Assembly: GCF_001953305.1 (NCBI RefSeq)
Contig: NZ_MTFE01000010.1
Coordinates: 4,473,803-4,537,802 of the forward strand
Length of the DNA stretch: 64,000 nt
Source: Cnuella takakiae
GTDB lineage: Bacteria; Bacteroidota; Bacteroidia; Chitinophagales; Chitinophagaceae
Direction of reading: 5' to 3'
Shown: positions 16,423 through 25,173 of the stretch, piece after piece
How positions within the stretch are numbered: the stretch's first letter is position 1
Layout of the letters: every line of letters starts with the position of its first letter
Translations under genes and position numbers: made by a program
The notes under the pieces: generated by a model
The model's database searches: none
Seen by the model: the letters and a program-made list of their open reading frames with translations, nothing else
Told to the model about the DNA's origin: nothing

Positions 16423-17796
16423 TTACTTTTTCTTTTCGAACAATTCTTCCTTACTCACCACTTTCACCTTATCACCCGGCTTCAGGGTTTTGGAAATGGC
16501 GTTGTAGGGAGCAGTCACCACTTTTTCACCCGGCTTGATGCCTGTTGTGATTTCAATAAAGTTGATGTCCTGTATACCGGTGGTCACCACTCTTTTTTCA
16601 ACGGTATTATCTGCCTTCAGCACAAATACCACTTCTTCCAGGTCGTCGCCGGCAGCGGCAGATACCATTTCCGCATCCGCGTCATCTTCCCCTTTTTTCT
16701 CGGCTTCCTTCTTTTTGTCATCCAGCGTTGCATCGCTGCCCTTCACCCTTGCTGCCACCGCAGTAATGGGAACGGCCAGCACACCGGCCTTGGTATTGGT
16801 CTTGATGTCGGCGCTGGCATTCATACCCGGACGGAAAGGAAATTTCTTGGGTTGCTTTGGATCAATCAGGTCGGCATAGCCAGCAGGGTCGAGGCGGATG
16901 CGTACTTCAAAATTGGTCACATCGTTGGTGGCGGCCTGCGCACCGGCAGTCTTGGTACTGCTGGCAATCTGGGTAACCACGCCCTTAAACTTGCGGTTGT
17001 TATAAGCATCCACTTCCACATCGGCAGAGTCGCCGATGCTTACTTTCACGATGTCGTTTTCACCTACATCCACCCGCACTTCCATGGTGCTGAGGTCGGC
17101 GACACGCATCATTTCGGTACCGGCCATCTGGGCTGTACCCACCACGCGTTCGCCTTCTTTTACGTTCAGCAGGCTCACCACGCCATCCATGGGCGCTACA
17201 ATGGTGGTGCGGCCCAGGTTTTTGTTGGCAGCCACCAGTCCTGTTTGAGCACTTTGCACACCCGCCGAAAGGCTGCGGATATTTTGCAGGGCCGCATTGT
17301 ACTGGGCCTGCGAAGAGCGGAACTTGGTCTCGGCCTGTTCGTACTCCGAACGGCTGATCACCTTATCGTCAAAAAGCTGTTTGTTGCGGTTAAACTGCTG
17401 GCGGTCCAGCTCCACCTGTGCTTTCAGCGACTCCAATGCGGCAGTGCTGTTGGCCACCGTAGCCTGGCTTTGCGATACCCGGGCAGCAGCCTCATCGCGC
17501 TGCGATGAATAGATATCGGCATAGATACGCGCCAGCACCTGTCCGCGGCGCACGCTGTCGCCTTCTTCTACGTTCAGCTCGGTGATCTCTCCCGACACGT
17601 CGGGGCTCACCTTTACTTCTACCACCGGGTATACCTTACCACTGGCATTAACGGTTTCCACGATGGTGCGCTGTCCCACCGCTTCGCTATTCACCTTGGT
17701 ACCTGAATCATCCTTGCCGGCAACGGCTTTGTAAGTAATAAGACCGGCAATAACTATCGCCAGTCCGATCAGGATCCATTTAACTGTCTTGTTCAT
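16423..17796 (-). CDS. Periplasmic adaptor subunit of an efflux pump (MacA/HlyD type)
   Basis: Adaptors of this kind bridge an inner-membrane RND or ABC transporter to TolC. The 457-residue protein has an N-terminal membrane anchor (WILIGLAIVIAGLITYKAVAG, about 7-27), a lipoyl half-motif (VSPDVSGEITELNVEEGDSVRRGQVLARI, noted as residues 63-91), a long coiled-coil hairpin rich in Gln/Ala (about 95-190), the second lipoyl half (TIVAPMDGVVSLLNVKEGERV, about 198-218), a beta-barrel domain, and a membrane-proximal domain. A highly charged insert (KKKEAEKKGEDDADAE, about 360-375) is unusual. The upstream gene, 68 bp away, encodes the TolC-like partner; no pump gene is present in the window. Confidence 0.9.
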   Translation of the reverse strand: MNKTVKWILIGLAIVIAGLITYKAVAGKDDSGTKVNSEAVGQRTIVETVNASGKVYPVVEVKVSPDVSGEITELNVEEGDSVRRGQVLARIYADIYSSQRDEAAARVSQSQATVANSTAALESLKAQVELDRQQFNRNKQLFDDKVISRSEYEQAETKFRSSQAQYNAALQNIRSLSAGVQSAQTGLVAANKNLGRTTIVAPMDGVVSLLNVKEGERVVGTAQMAGTEMMRVADLSTMEVRVDVGENDIVKVSIGDSADVEVDAYNNRKFKGVVTQIASSTKTAGAQAATNDVTNFEVRIRLDPAGYADLIDPKQPKKFPFRPGMNASADIKTNTKAGVLAVPITAVAARVKGSDATLDDKKKEAEKKGEDDADAEMVSAAAGDDLEEVVFVLKADNTVEKRVVTTGIQDINFIEITTGIKPGEKVVTAPYNAISKTLKPGDKVKVVSKEELFEKKK

Positions 17797-17864
17797 AAAT
17801 ATGGTGGCTTTGAAAGGAACATTTTAAATAGCAGTACGATACTAACCAATGGCAAAATCAGGCC

Positions 17865-19310
17865 TTACAACCGGAGGCCTTCGCCCTGGTAAAACTCCAG
17901 CAACTTGATGCGGAATACATATTCGTATTGGGCAGCAGCGGCATCCAGCCTGCGGCGAAACAGGTTGTTTTGGTTGGTTGTCAGTTCAATGGTTTGCAAC
18001 AGGCCCACATCAAATCTTTTCTGCGAGAAGTTGAATGCCTTTTCTGCTGCATCCACAGCTTTCTGGGCCGCACGGTACCGGGCCATGGCATTCACCGCAT
18101 CGGTGTGAGCCCGGTAAATATCCTGTTGCAGGGTCAGGTTGTCCTGGTTCAGTTGGAGCTTTATGTTTTCCGCATCCAGCCTGGAGCGCTCCCACTGGGT
18201 ACGCAGCTGCCGGTTGGAGCCTATGGGCACATTCAGGCTCAAACCTACTGCCTGGCTCAGGTTTACATTAAACAGCTGCTTAAAGAAAGGCGTATTGGGC
18301 AGGTTCACGTCAAAGCCCGGGCGCAGGGCCGGCAGGATCACACCCGGCGACAACTGCACATAACCGATGGTATCGAACTTATTGTTGGGCGTAACGGCAG
18401 CACGGGTTTGATCGGGGAAGAGGCTGGAGTAACGCGTGGTTATACTGCCAAAAGCCGAAAGGGTGGGGTTCATGGCCGCCCTTGCCGCTTTGATATTGCG
18501 TTCGGCAGCCTGGTACCGCAACTGGTTGGCCTTTTGCTGCGGCAGGTTTTGCAGGGCCTTCTGGTACACCACGGCGGGTTGCAGGTTGCCGATATTTTCT
18601 ACCGGAATGGTGGATACATCGGGGGTGGCAATAGCAAAGGGCGTGGCCATATCCAGGTTCAACAAGGCCATCAGCTGGATGGTATTGCCCTGGTAGGTGG
18701 CCTGGTTGGTGATAAAAGCCGAACTATCGGCAGCCAGCTGCGCCTCCAGTTCTACAGCATTGAGCTCGGGCAAGGAACCGGCCGACACCTGCTTGCGGAT
18801 GTTTTGCAGCTGGGTGGTGGTTTGCGCAATTTGCACCTTGCTGATCTCTGTTTGCTCGTAGGCAAGCAGGGCCTGCAGGTAAGCCACGGCCACGTTCAGG
18901 GCCACATCGTTGCGGGCCTTGTCAACAGCAGCCCTTGCCGCCTCGGCACTCAGCTGGCTGGCTTCTTTATTGTACCGGTTCGCAAACCAGTTGAACAGCG
19001 TAATGCCACCCTGCAACTGGAAATTGCCAAAGCGAATGGACTGATTGGCAAAGGTGTTGGTGGCGGGGTTGATAGAGCGACCAAAGTTGTACCCACCCGA
19101 GGCACCGAAATTAGCATTAGGGAGTTGCTGGGCCCGGGCAAATTGCACCTGCAGGTTGGCGATGCGGGCCTGCACATCGGATTGTTTTACCGAAATATTA
19201 TTGGCAAGGGCATATGCCACGCAACGTTGCAGGTCCCACTTTTCCTGGGCAAAAGCAAAGGAACCGCCCAAGAATAAGGTACATAAGCAGGAAAGGAGCA
19301 GCCTTTTCAT
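17865..19310 (-). CDS. TolC family outer-membrane efflux protein
   Basis: This would form the outer-membrane channel of the tripartite pump whose adaptor gene follows. The ATG at 19310 gives a signal peptide (MKRLLLSCLCTLFLGGSFAFAQ); a reading to 19400 adds 30 residues ahead of it and is rejected. The 481-residue product shows the two outer-membrane-efflux repeats: WDLQRCVAYALANNISVKQSD near 24-44, YNFGRSINPATN, and long heptad-like helices around 120-200 and 380-450 (SQKRFDVGLLQTIELTTNQNN is the second-repeat signature). It ends ...YQGEGLRL. Confidence 0.92.
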   Translation of the reverse strand: MKRLLLSCLCTLFLGGSFAFAQEKWDLQRCVAYALANNISVKQSDVQARIANLQVQFARAQQLPNANFGASGGYNFGRSINPATNTFANQSIRFGNFQLQGGITLFNWFANRYNKEASQLSAEAARAAVDKARNDVALNVAVAYLQALLAYEQTEISKVQIAQTTTQLQNIRKQVSAGSLPELNAVELEAQLAADSSAFITNQATYQGNTIQLMALLNLDMATPFAIATPDVSTIPVENIGNLQPAVVYQKALQNLPQQKANQLRYQAAERNIKAARAAMNPTLSAFGSITTRYSSLFPDQTRAAVTPNNKFDTIGYVQLSPGVILPALRPGFDVNLPNTPFFKQLFNVNLSQAVGLSLNVPIGSNRQLRTQWERSRLDAENIKLQLNQDNLTLQQDIYRAHTDAVNAMARYRAAQKAVDAAEKAFNFSQKRFDVGLLQTIELTTNQNNLFRRRLDAAAAQYEYVFRIKLLEFYQGEGLRL

Positions 19311-19415
19311 ATTGGGTAAAAATAAAGGAATAATGACAGGCAACCTTCTATTGAGGCTGAACGGCTTTTTTCCGTTTCGGGTGGTTGACCAACACCTCAC
19401 AGGTCTTAAAGACTG

Positions 19416-20588
19416 TTAGGTGTTAATCGCATTCAGCGCCTGCTCCAGGTCTTCAATCAGGTACTCAGGTTCCTCCAGCCCCACATACACCCGGATCCAC
19501 TGGTGCTCCGGGTTAGCTGCATCGAAGTTGCCTTCGGGCAGACCAGCGCACTTGGGGATCACCAGGCTTTCGTGGCCACCCCAGCTCACGGCCATGAGAA
19601 AACGCTTCAGGCTTTCGCAAAAGCGGATGATTTTTTCTTCGGTGCCCCCTGTCAACGAAATGGTGATGAGTCCGCAGGCGCCCTGCATCTGCTCCCTGGC
19701 CAATGCATATTGCGGGAAACTGGGATCGAGCGGGAACAGGAAGCTATCTATTGCCGGGTGCTGTTTAAAAAAATGGAGCACCTTCTGGGTGGAGCGGGTA
19801 ATGCGGTCGATGCGCGCAGGCAGGGTACGCAGCCCGCGCAGCAGTAGCCAGGCGTTAAAAGGCTGTATGCCGCTGCCAATGTTCAGGTACTCACTGTCGA
19901 AGATTTGCTTGATGCGGCTGTGCGAGCCCGTAAGTAGTCCACCCAAAGTATCGCTGTGCCCGCTTATATACTTAGTGGCGGTTTGCATCACCAGATCAAT
20001 GCCCAGCTCAATGGGTCTCTGGTACAGCGGGGAGCAATAACTGTTATCAATAAGCGTGGTAATGTTGTGTTGCTTTGCCAGCTGGGCCACCTGGGCCAAA
20101 GGCTGTATGGCATAGTTCCAGGAATTGGGCGACTCCAGGTAAATAAAGCTGGTATTGGGTTGGCGGGCAGCCTCGAAGCTTTCAAGGGTACGGCCATCCA
20201 CATAGGTGGTGGTTACGCCAAAGCGGGGCAACACCACGTCAAACATTTTCTGCGCCCAGGAGTAGGGCTTTTCTACCGAAATAATATGGTCGCCGCTTTT
20301 TACAAAGGCCAGCACGCCGGCAAAGATGGCCGCCGCCCCGCTGTTGAACACCAGGCAGTCTTCAGCGCCATCAAGGGCTGCCAGCTTCTTGCGCAGGATA
20401 TCAACGGTGGGGTTGAGCCCACGGCTGTATACATATTCCGACATCTCGTCCTGGAACACGTTGCGCATTTCGGCAACGGTCTTAAAGGCAAAATTGGAGG
20501 TTTGTACTATGGGCGGGGCAACGGCACCAAAATACAGTTCGCGGTCTTCGCCAAGATGGGTGAGTATGTAAGAAAGGTCGGGTTGCAT
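19416..20588 (-). CDS. Cys/Met metabolism PLP-dependent enzyme
   Basis: This is a trans-sulfuration family member (cystathionine gamma-synthase / beta-lyase / methionine gamma-lyase), a PLP enzyme of fold type I acting on sulfur amino acids. The 390-residue product has the cofactor-binding YSRGLNPT region (about 53-60), GAAAIFAGVLAF (about 84-95), YLESPNSW (about 150-157), LIDNSYCSPLYQRPIELG (about 178-195) and the Schiff-base lysine in SATKYISGHSDTLGG (Lys at about 206). Which reaction it catalyses cannot be told from these residues. An imperfect hairpin overlaps its 3' end (19391-19424). The tolC gene follows on the same strand after about 105 bp. Confidence 0.88.
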   Translation of the reverse strand: MQPDLSYILTHLGEDRELYFGAVAPPIVQTSNFAFKTVAEMRNVFQDEMSEYVYSRGLNPTVDILRKKLAALDGAEDCLVFNSGAAAIFAGVLAFVKSGDHIISVEKPYSWAQKMFDVVLPRFGVTTTYVDGRTLESFEAARQPNTSFIYLESPNSWNYAIQPLAQVAQLAKQHNITTLIDNSYCSPLYQRPIELGIDLVMQTATKYISGHSDTLGGLLTGSHSRIKQIFDSEYLNIGSGIQPFNAWLLLRGLRTLPARIDRITRSTQKVLHFFKQHPAIDSFLFPLDPSFPQYALAREQMQGACGLITISLTGGTEEKIIRFCESLKRFLMAVSWGGHESLVIPKCAGLPEGNFDAANPEHQWIRVYVGLEEPEYLIEDLEQALNAINT

Positions 20589-20620
20589 GCGGGCAATTTA
20601 CGATGAGGGATTGGAGGGCG

Positions 20621-20770
20621 CACAGATGGCACAGATAACACGGATATTTTTCAAGGGAGTAGAAGCTTGTGTACTATCAAAAAAACATTTCTACCAAAGG
20701 CTCTTTCCATGTTGAAGAGCTCCTGCCACCTGAATACCTATCTGAGCCATTCGTGGCATCTGTGCGCAAA
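20621..20770. repeat. Facing pair of CACAGATGGCAC-type repeats
   Basis: CACAGATGGCACAGATAACA at 20621-20640 faces an inverted, partly matching copy (TGGCATCTGTGCG) at 20754-20766. The same family appears as an inverted pair at 61264-61290 and 61423-61451. Between the arms I see no gene. The element fills the gap between the PLP enzyme and the permease. Confidence 0.6.
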
Positions 20771-20771
20771 A

Positions 20772-22088
20772 TTATTTTCTTCCTTTTACCAGGAAGTACA
20801 ACACCAGGAAGGCGGCAAACACCGCAATGGCCGTCCATGCCAGTTCAGGCGTGCTGATCCATATGGAAATACCCACAAAAAGATAGGCGGCAATAAAGAT
20901 CAGCGGCATGATGGGATAGGCTTTCATCTGGTAGATACCGGTGCCGTCGAGGTGCTTTGTACGCTTGCGCAAAATAAAGATGGTGGCCGCCGATGTGGCC
21001 ATGCCAATACAGTCCAGAAAAATGGTAAAGCCCAAGATGCGGTCGAAGGTTTTGGCAAAGAACAACACAATGATGCCGATGGCTGCAAATGCGGTGAGGC
21101 TGGTGGTGAGTACATCCTTCTGGATATTGCGTTTAGCAAAAGCCTGCGGCAAAATACCATCCGTGCTCATGGCATACATCACCCTTGGGTTGGACAGCAG
21201 CAGCACGTTTACATAAGCCAGCACGGCAAAAAAGAGCAGGAAGGAAAATATGGTATTGCCCGTAGGGCCCAGCATGCGGCCGGCAACAATGGCGGCAATG
21301 CCCCGGGAAGTTTTCAGCTCTTCGAAACCAATGGCGCGGTAATAGGCGAAGTTCACCAGCAGGTAAAGGCCGATGATGCATACAATTCCGATGAATATAC
21401 CCCGGGGAATGGTGCGGCGGGGCTCGCGCACTTCATCACCAAAATTGATGGTTTGCTGGTAGCCGCCATAAGTAAAGGACACGGCAATGAGGGCCACACC
21501 AAAGCTTTTGATATAATCCAGTGCAGTAAAACGCTGGCCCGTAACCGCCGCAGGCGCATCCGCTGCCGGTAGCACAAACAGGGAGGAGATCAGCAGCACC
21601 AACATCCCGATCTTGATCATCATGAGCACATTCTGCGTTTTGCTGCTCATACGCAGCCCCAGCAGGTTAACGCCATAAAAAAGGGCTATGGCACCCATTG
21701 CCAGGAAGGACTTGAAAGTGTCGGAAGCCGCTTCATGAAAAAAGGCCTGTGCAAAATACTCTGCCCCTATCAGCGCCACCCCCGACATGGAGGCAGCATT
21801 GGAAATAAGGATGATGCAGTTGATGGCAAAGGCAATGGACGGATGGTAGCACTCGGCAAATACCTTGTAATACCCGCCCGTGATGGGAAAGCGCGACCCG
21901 ATCTCGGCATAGGTAAGGGCACCGCAAAGGGCTACCAGGCCACCACCGATCCAGGCGGCGAAAAATACGGAAGGGGTAATGGCTGCGGATGCAGCATCGG
22001 AAGCAGTACGGAAAATGCCCATCCCGATCACCAGGCCGATAACGATCATGGTGAGGTCGAAGAGGCCCAGTTGCGGACGTTGACTCAT
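20772..22088 (-). CDS. APC superfamily amino-acid permease
   Basis: The 438-residue product is a 12-helix transporter of the APC superfamily that would import amino acids across the inner membrane by proton or sodium symport. The first helix carries the family substrate-binding signature (MIVIGLVIGMGIFRTAS, about 14-30); FAAWIGGGLVALCGALTYAEIGSRFPITGGYY (noted at 43-74) is the second conserved block with the GGxxAL and GGYY hallmarks. SFTYGGYQQTINFGDEV near 200-216 matches the helix 6 region of LAT-like permeases. Substrate is not predictable. A G-rich repeat lies immediately upstream of its start. Confidence 0.9.
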   Translation of the reverse strand: MSQRPQLGLFDLTMIVIGLVIGMGIFRTASDAASAAITPSVFFAAWIGGGLVALCGALTYAEIGSRFPITGGYYKVFAECYHPSIAFAINCIILISNAASMSGVALIGAEYFAQAFFHEAASDTFKSFLAMGAIALFYGVNLLGLRMSSKTQNVLMMIKIGMLVLLISSLFVLPAADAPAAVTGQRFTALDYIKSFGVALIAVSFTYGGYQQTINFGDEVREPRRTIPRGIFIGIVCIIGLYLLVNFAYYRAIGFEELKTSRGIAAIVAGRMLGPTGNTIFSFLLFFAVLAYVNVLLLSNPRVMYAMSTDGILPQAFAKRNIQKDVLTTSLTAFAAIGIIVLFFAKTFDRILGFTIFLDCIGMATSAATIFILRKRTKHLDGTGIYQMKAYPIMPLIFIAAYLFVGISIWISTPELAWTAIAVFAAFLVLYFLVKGRK

Positions 22089-22105
22089 GGGTGGAAGATA
22101 GGAAA

Positions 22106-22157
22106 GGGTTGGGAGTTTGGGGTTGGGAGTTTGGGGTTTGGGGTTTGGGGTTAAGGG
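22106..22157 (+). repeat. G-rich heptamer repeat with quadruplex-forming pattern
   Basis: The + strand has a run of units of the form GGGGTTT / GGGAGTTT with at least seven G3-4 runs spaced by 2-5 bases, which fits a G-quadruplex motif. A C-rich complementary stretch lies at 22289-22328, so the two could also form a long imperfect hairpin. The intervening 22158-22288 bases contain no gene I can support. Confidence 0.75.
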
Positions 22158-22288
22158 CTAGGCGTTTCTGGTTTCTGGTTTTTGATTTTTGGACCAGGCA
22201 CCAAACATGTTGATAAAAAATAAAGTAAGGGCTGCAAGCCGCTGCCAGCAACCTTTCTGTTTATACACAGGAGCCTGTGAATTACCAA

Positions 22289-22328
22289 CACCAAACCCTA
22301 AACTCCAAACCCATAACCCCCAACTCCC
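22289..22328 (+). repeat. C-rich arm complementary to the 22106 repeat
   Basis: Units CCAAACCCTAAACTCC and CCCATAACCCCCAACTCC are inverted relatives of the G-rich repeat at 22106-22157. This arm ends right at the -7 element and riboswitch of the B12 operon. Confidence 0.65.
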
Positions 22329-22336
22329 TATTTTTG
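22329..22336 (+). promoter_or_regulatory. TAnnTTTG -7 element for the B12 operon
   Basis: TATTTTTG fits the Bacteroidota -7 consensus and ends just before the P1 stem of the cobalamin riboswitch at 22339, as expected for its promoter. No TTG -33 box is seen; the upstream bases belong to the C-rich repeat. Confidence 0.45.
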
Positions 22337-22338
22337 CG

Positions 22339-22571
22339 GCGTAAGCGGTTCCCGGAGGCTCAAGTCTGCCCGAGGGATTAAAAGGGAAGTCCGGTGCGAA
22401 ACCGGCGCTATCCCCGTAGCTGTAAGCTGTAGCGTTTCGCCCCCAGCGAGACACTGACCGATCTTCAGACCACTGGGTCAAAAAGACCTTCCAGCTCTTA
22501 AAGAGATGGAAGGTCTAAAAACCCGGGAAGGTATCGGCCAGCCAGCAAGCCAGAAGACCTGCCGGTTACGC
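22339..22571 (+). ncRNA. Cobalamin riboswitch
   Basis: Characteristic core sequences of the adenosylcobalamin aptamer are present in order: GGGAAGTCCGGTGCGAAACC (22383-22402), the GCTATCCCCGTAGCTGTAAG block (22407-22426), ACACTGACCG (22451-22460), and the B12 box GCCAGAAGACCTGCC near 22550-22564. The outer stem P1 is visible: GCGTAAGCGG at 22339-22348 pairs with CCGGTTACGC at 22562-22571 at nine of ten positions. A peripheral arm forms from AGACCTTCCA and TGGAAGGTCT near 22485-22516. It lies about 108 bp before the receptor gene, so high B12 should shut off uptake and salvage. Confidence 0.96.
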
Positions 22572-22679
22572 AATTTCCATTTAATGCTTTCGGGTGAAGG
22601 GCATGAAATGTAAACGTCGCGTACGGGCATTTATATTTCTATCTTTTTTTTCGGGAGCAGTCACAACTTTCCAACAGCA

Positions 22680-24533
22680 ATGAAAAAGCACCTTTTTCTT
22701 GTGACTGCAGTAGCTTTCGGCAGTATCGCACAAGCACAGCGCGACACCACAGCGCTCGACGAAGTAGTAGTAACCGCCAACCGCTTTGCCCAAAAGCAAA
22801 GCAATACCGGCAAGGTGGTATCGGTGATCACCACGCAGCAGCTCCAGCGCAGCGGCGGCAAGGACCTGGCCCAGCTCCTCAGCGAGCAGGCAGGCATCAC
22901 CCTCAACAGCGCCAATGCCAACCCAGGCAAGGACAAGTCCCTGTTTCTCCAGGGCGCTTCCTCCAACTATACGCTGATCCTGCTGGATGGCGTAGCGGTA
23001 AACGACCCTTCGGCAACCGGCGGCACCTTCGACCTCCGACTCCTGCCCATCGACCAGATCGAACGGATTGAAATCTTGAAAGGCAGCCAGAGCACCCTCT
23101 ATGGCTCCAACGCCATTGCCGGTGTGCTCAATATCATTACCAAAAAAGCAACCAGCACCACGCCAACCATCAATGGACTGCTGGCCTATGGCAGCTACAA
23201 CACCTTCCGCGGCAATGCCAATGTGAGCCGCAAGGGAAAAGTGCTGGATTATAGCGTCAACTACGAGCGCTACAGCACCGACGGCATCTCGGAAGCGCTT
23301 GACACGACCGGCAAAGCAGGTTTTGATAAAGATGGTTTCCAGCGCAACGCCCTCCAGGCCAACCTCGGTATCAATATCACCGATAAGATCAAGCTCTCGC
23401 CTTTCTACCGCTATACCGAGTACAAAGGCAATTACGATGCAGATGCCTTTACCGATGGCGCCAACCGCTATGATGCCCGCTTGCAGAACGTGGGTTTGAA
23501 TGGCACTGCTACCTATGGCACCGGCACCCTCCACGTAAACTTTGGCCATAATTATGTGCTCCGCAACTACAATGGATTGCCGTTCAGGGGAACCTTCAAC
23601 CAGGCCGAGGCTTATGTAAACCAAACCCTCAACAGCAAACTGCAATTGCTGGCAGGCGTTAACTTCCAAACCTACCGGATGCCTAGCATCGATACGGTAA
23701 ATAACCTGTTCAGCCTGTATAGTTCCTTGTATTTCAAACCGGGTAAAAAGTTCAATGCCGAATTGGGTGGCCGCTACAACCACCACAACCAGTACGGCGA
23801 CAATTTTACCTACAGCATCAACCCTTCCATTCTGCTGACCAGCCAGGTGAAGCTTTTTGCCAACCTGAGCACTGGCTTCCGTGCCCCCGGCATCAGCGAA
23901 CTCTTTGGACCTTTTGGCGCCAATGCGACATTAAAGCCTGAAACATCACAATCTTTCCAGGGTGGCGTGCAAACCTGGCTGGCCGATGGCAAGCTTTCCG
24001 TTCGTGCCAACTACTTTGACCGTACTATAAAAAACGTGATCATTTACGACTGGCGCCAGGGATACCAGAACCGCGACAAGCAACACGACAAGGGTGCCGA
24101 ACTGGAACTGCAGTACCAACCCAACCAGCAGTGGAACTTCCGCGCCAACTATACTTTTGTTGATGGCGCCATCACCCAGAAGCTGCAAACAAAGGACACC
24201 AGCTTTTACAACCTGCTGCGCCGCCCCAAGAACACGTTCAACCTGTTTGCAGGGTACCAGGTCAGCAAGGCCTTTTTTGTGAGCGCCTCGCTCCAGTACC
24301 TGGGCAAAAGGGATGATGTGTTTTTCAACCCGGCCAATTTCTGGACGGCAGAAAACAAGTCCCTGGAAGCCTATGCCCTGGTGCATGCCTATGCCGAGTA
24401 CCAGCTGGTAAACCAGCGCCTGCGCATCTTTGCTGATGTACGCAACCTGGCCAACAAGAAGGACTACTCCGAAGTGTATGGCTACAGTGTACAGGGTCGC
24501 AACGCACAACTGGGTATCCGGTTTACATTGTAA
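22680..24533 (+). CDS. btuB: TonB-dependent vitamin B12 receptor, BtuB-like
   Basis: The protein would carry cobalamin or cobinamide across the outer membrane using TonB energy. The 617-residue product has a signal peptide (MKKHLFLVTAVAFGSIAQA), a TonB-box-like start of the mature part (TTALDEVVVTANR, residues 23-35), and a plug domain with the motifs VVSVITTQQLQRSGG, LLLDGVAVNDPS and ILKGSQSTLYGSNAIAGVLNIITKK (noted at 135-159). A 22-strand barrel follows, ending in GRNAQLGIRFTL. The BtuB assignment rests on the cobalamin riboswitch directly upstream and the B12 genes downstream; the receptor sequence itself only shows the family. A strong terminator follows 7 bp after the stop. Confidence 0.93.
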   Translation: MKKHLFLVTAVAFGSIAQAQRDTTALDEVVVTANRFAQKQSNTGKVVSVITTQQLQRSGGKDLAQLLSEQAGITLNSANANPGKDKSLFLQGASSNYTLILLDGVAVNDPSATGGTFDLRLLPIDQIERIEILKGSQSTLYGSNAIAGVLNIITKKATSTTPTINGLLAYGSYNTFRGNANVSRKGKVLDYSVNYERYSTDGISEALDTTGKAGFDKDGFQRNALQANLGINITDKIKLSPFYRYTEYKGNYDADAFTDGANRYDARLQNVGLNGTATYGTGTLHVNFGHNYVLRNYNGLPFRGTFNQAEAYVNQTLNSKLQLLAGVNFQTYRMPSIDTVNNLFSLYSSLYFKPGKKFNAELGGRYNHHNQYGDNFTYSINPSILLTSQVKLFANLSTGFRAPGISELFGPFGANATLKPETSQSFQGGVQTWLADGKLSVRANYFDRTIKNVIIYDWRQGYQNRDKQHDKGAELELQYQPNQQWNFRANYTFVDGAITQKLQTKDTSFYNLLRRPKNTFNLFAGYQVSKAFFVSASLQYLGKRDDVFFNPANFWTAENKSLEAYALVHAYAEYQLVNQRLRIFADVRNLANKKDYSEVYGYSVQGRNAQLGIRFTL

Positions 24534-24540
24534 TCTTCCG

Positions 24541-24571
24541 GAGCAGGGCAGCCATGCCCTGCTCTTTTTTT
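24541..24571 (+). terminator. Perfect terminator between btuB and the next B12 gene
   Basis: GAGCAGGGCA pairs perfectly with TGCCCTGCTC across a GCCA loop and is followed by seven T residues. It lies between the receptor and the DUF6580 gene, so the downstream salvage genes are either expressed by read-through or from another start. It also rules out the in-frame start at 24554, which lies inside the hairpin. Confidence 0.9.
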
Positions 24572-24592
24572 ACCAACGATAAAACCTGCAAC

Positions 24593-25171
24593 ATGTCATT
24601 ACCCAAATTCAATCCCCGCAACACGACACTCTTCCTGTTCATTGCGCTGACAGGCGCACTGCGTGTCCTGTTCAACTTCAGCAGCGAGCTGTCGCCGCTC
24701 ACCAACTTTACACCCCTGGGCGCCATGGCTCTTTTTGGCGGCGCCTACTTCAGCCAGCGCGGCAAGGCGGTGGGCTTTCCCCTGCTCACCCTCCTGGTAA
24801 GTGATATCGTATTGCAGCAAACCGTGTTCAGCCAGTACAGCAGCGGGCTGCTGTATAGCGGCTGGTACTGGGTTTATGGCGCCTTTGCACTGATGGCCAT
24901 CACCGGCCGCCTGCTGATCAAAAAGGTTTCCGCCAGCTCTGTATTGCTGTCGGCTTTTGTATGCACCCTGATCCACTGGATCGTTACTGATTTTGGTGTT
25001 TGGCTGGGCAGTTCTATTTACCCCCAAACAGCCGCTGGTTTCGGCGCCTGCCTCGTAGCTGCCATCCCTTTCGAGCTGAACTTCATTGCCGGCACCCTGG
25101 TGTACAGCGGCATTATGTTTGGCGCATTTGAATGGCTGCAGCAAAGGAATAAGCAGTTGCAGGTAGCATAG
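24593..25171 (+). CDS. DUF6580 family membrane protein, candidate corrinoid transporter component
   Basis: The 192-residue product from the ATG at 24593 has five or six membrane helices (TLFLFIALTGALRVLFNF, TPLGAMALFGGAYF, FPLLTLLVSDIVLQ, GWYWVYGAFALMAITGRLLI, SSVLLSAFVCTLIHWIVTDFGVW, LNFIAGTLVYSGIMFGAFEWL). The size and topology resemble ECF-type S components, which bind vitamins within the membrane. Its place right after the B12 receptor and before a BtuF-like gene suggests inner-membrane corrinoid uptake. No ATPase or T component and no btuC/btuD are in the window, so this is inference. An earlier in-frame ATG at 24554 lies in a terminator and is rejected. Confidence 0.8.
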   Translation: MSLPKFNPRNTTLFLFIALTGALRVLFNFSSELSPLTNFTPLGAMALFGGAYFSQRGKAVGFPLLTLLVSDIVLQQTVFSQYSSGLLYSGWYWVYGAFALMAITGRLLIKKVSASSVLLSAFVCTLIHWIVTDFGVWLGSSIYPQTAAGFGACLVAAIPFELNFIAGTLVYSGIMFGAFEWLQQRNKQLQVA

Positions 25172-25173
25172 GA

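Noticed and set aside
17928-19277. Long antisense frame (449 codons) over the tolC gene
   Set aside because: The minus-strand gene has signal peptide, family motifs and operon context; the antisense protein has none.
22106-22157. CRISPR-like array
   Set aside because: The units are about seven bases with no spacers, and no cas genes are present.
22581-23786. Antisense frame of about 400 codons over btuB and its leader
   Set aside because: A shadow of the receptor gene; no domain pattern.
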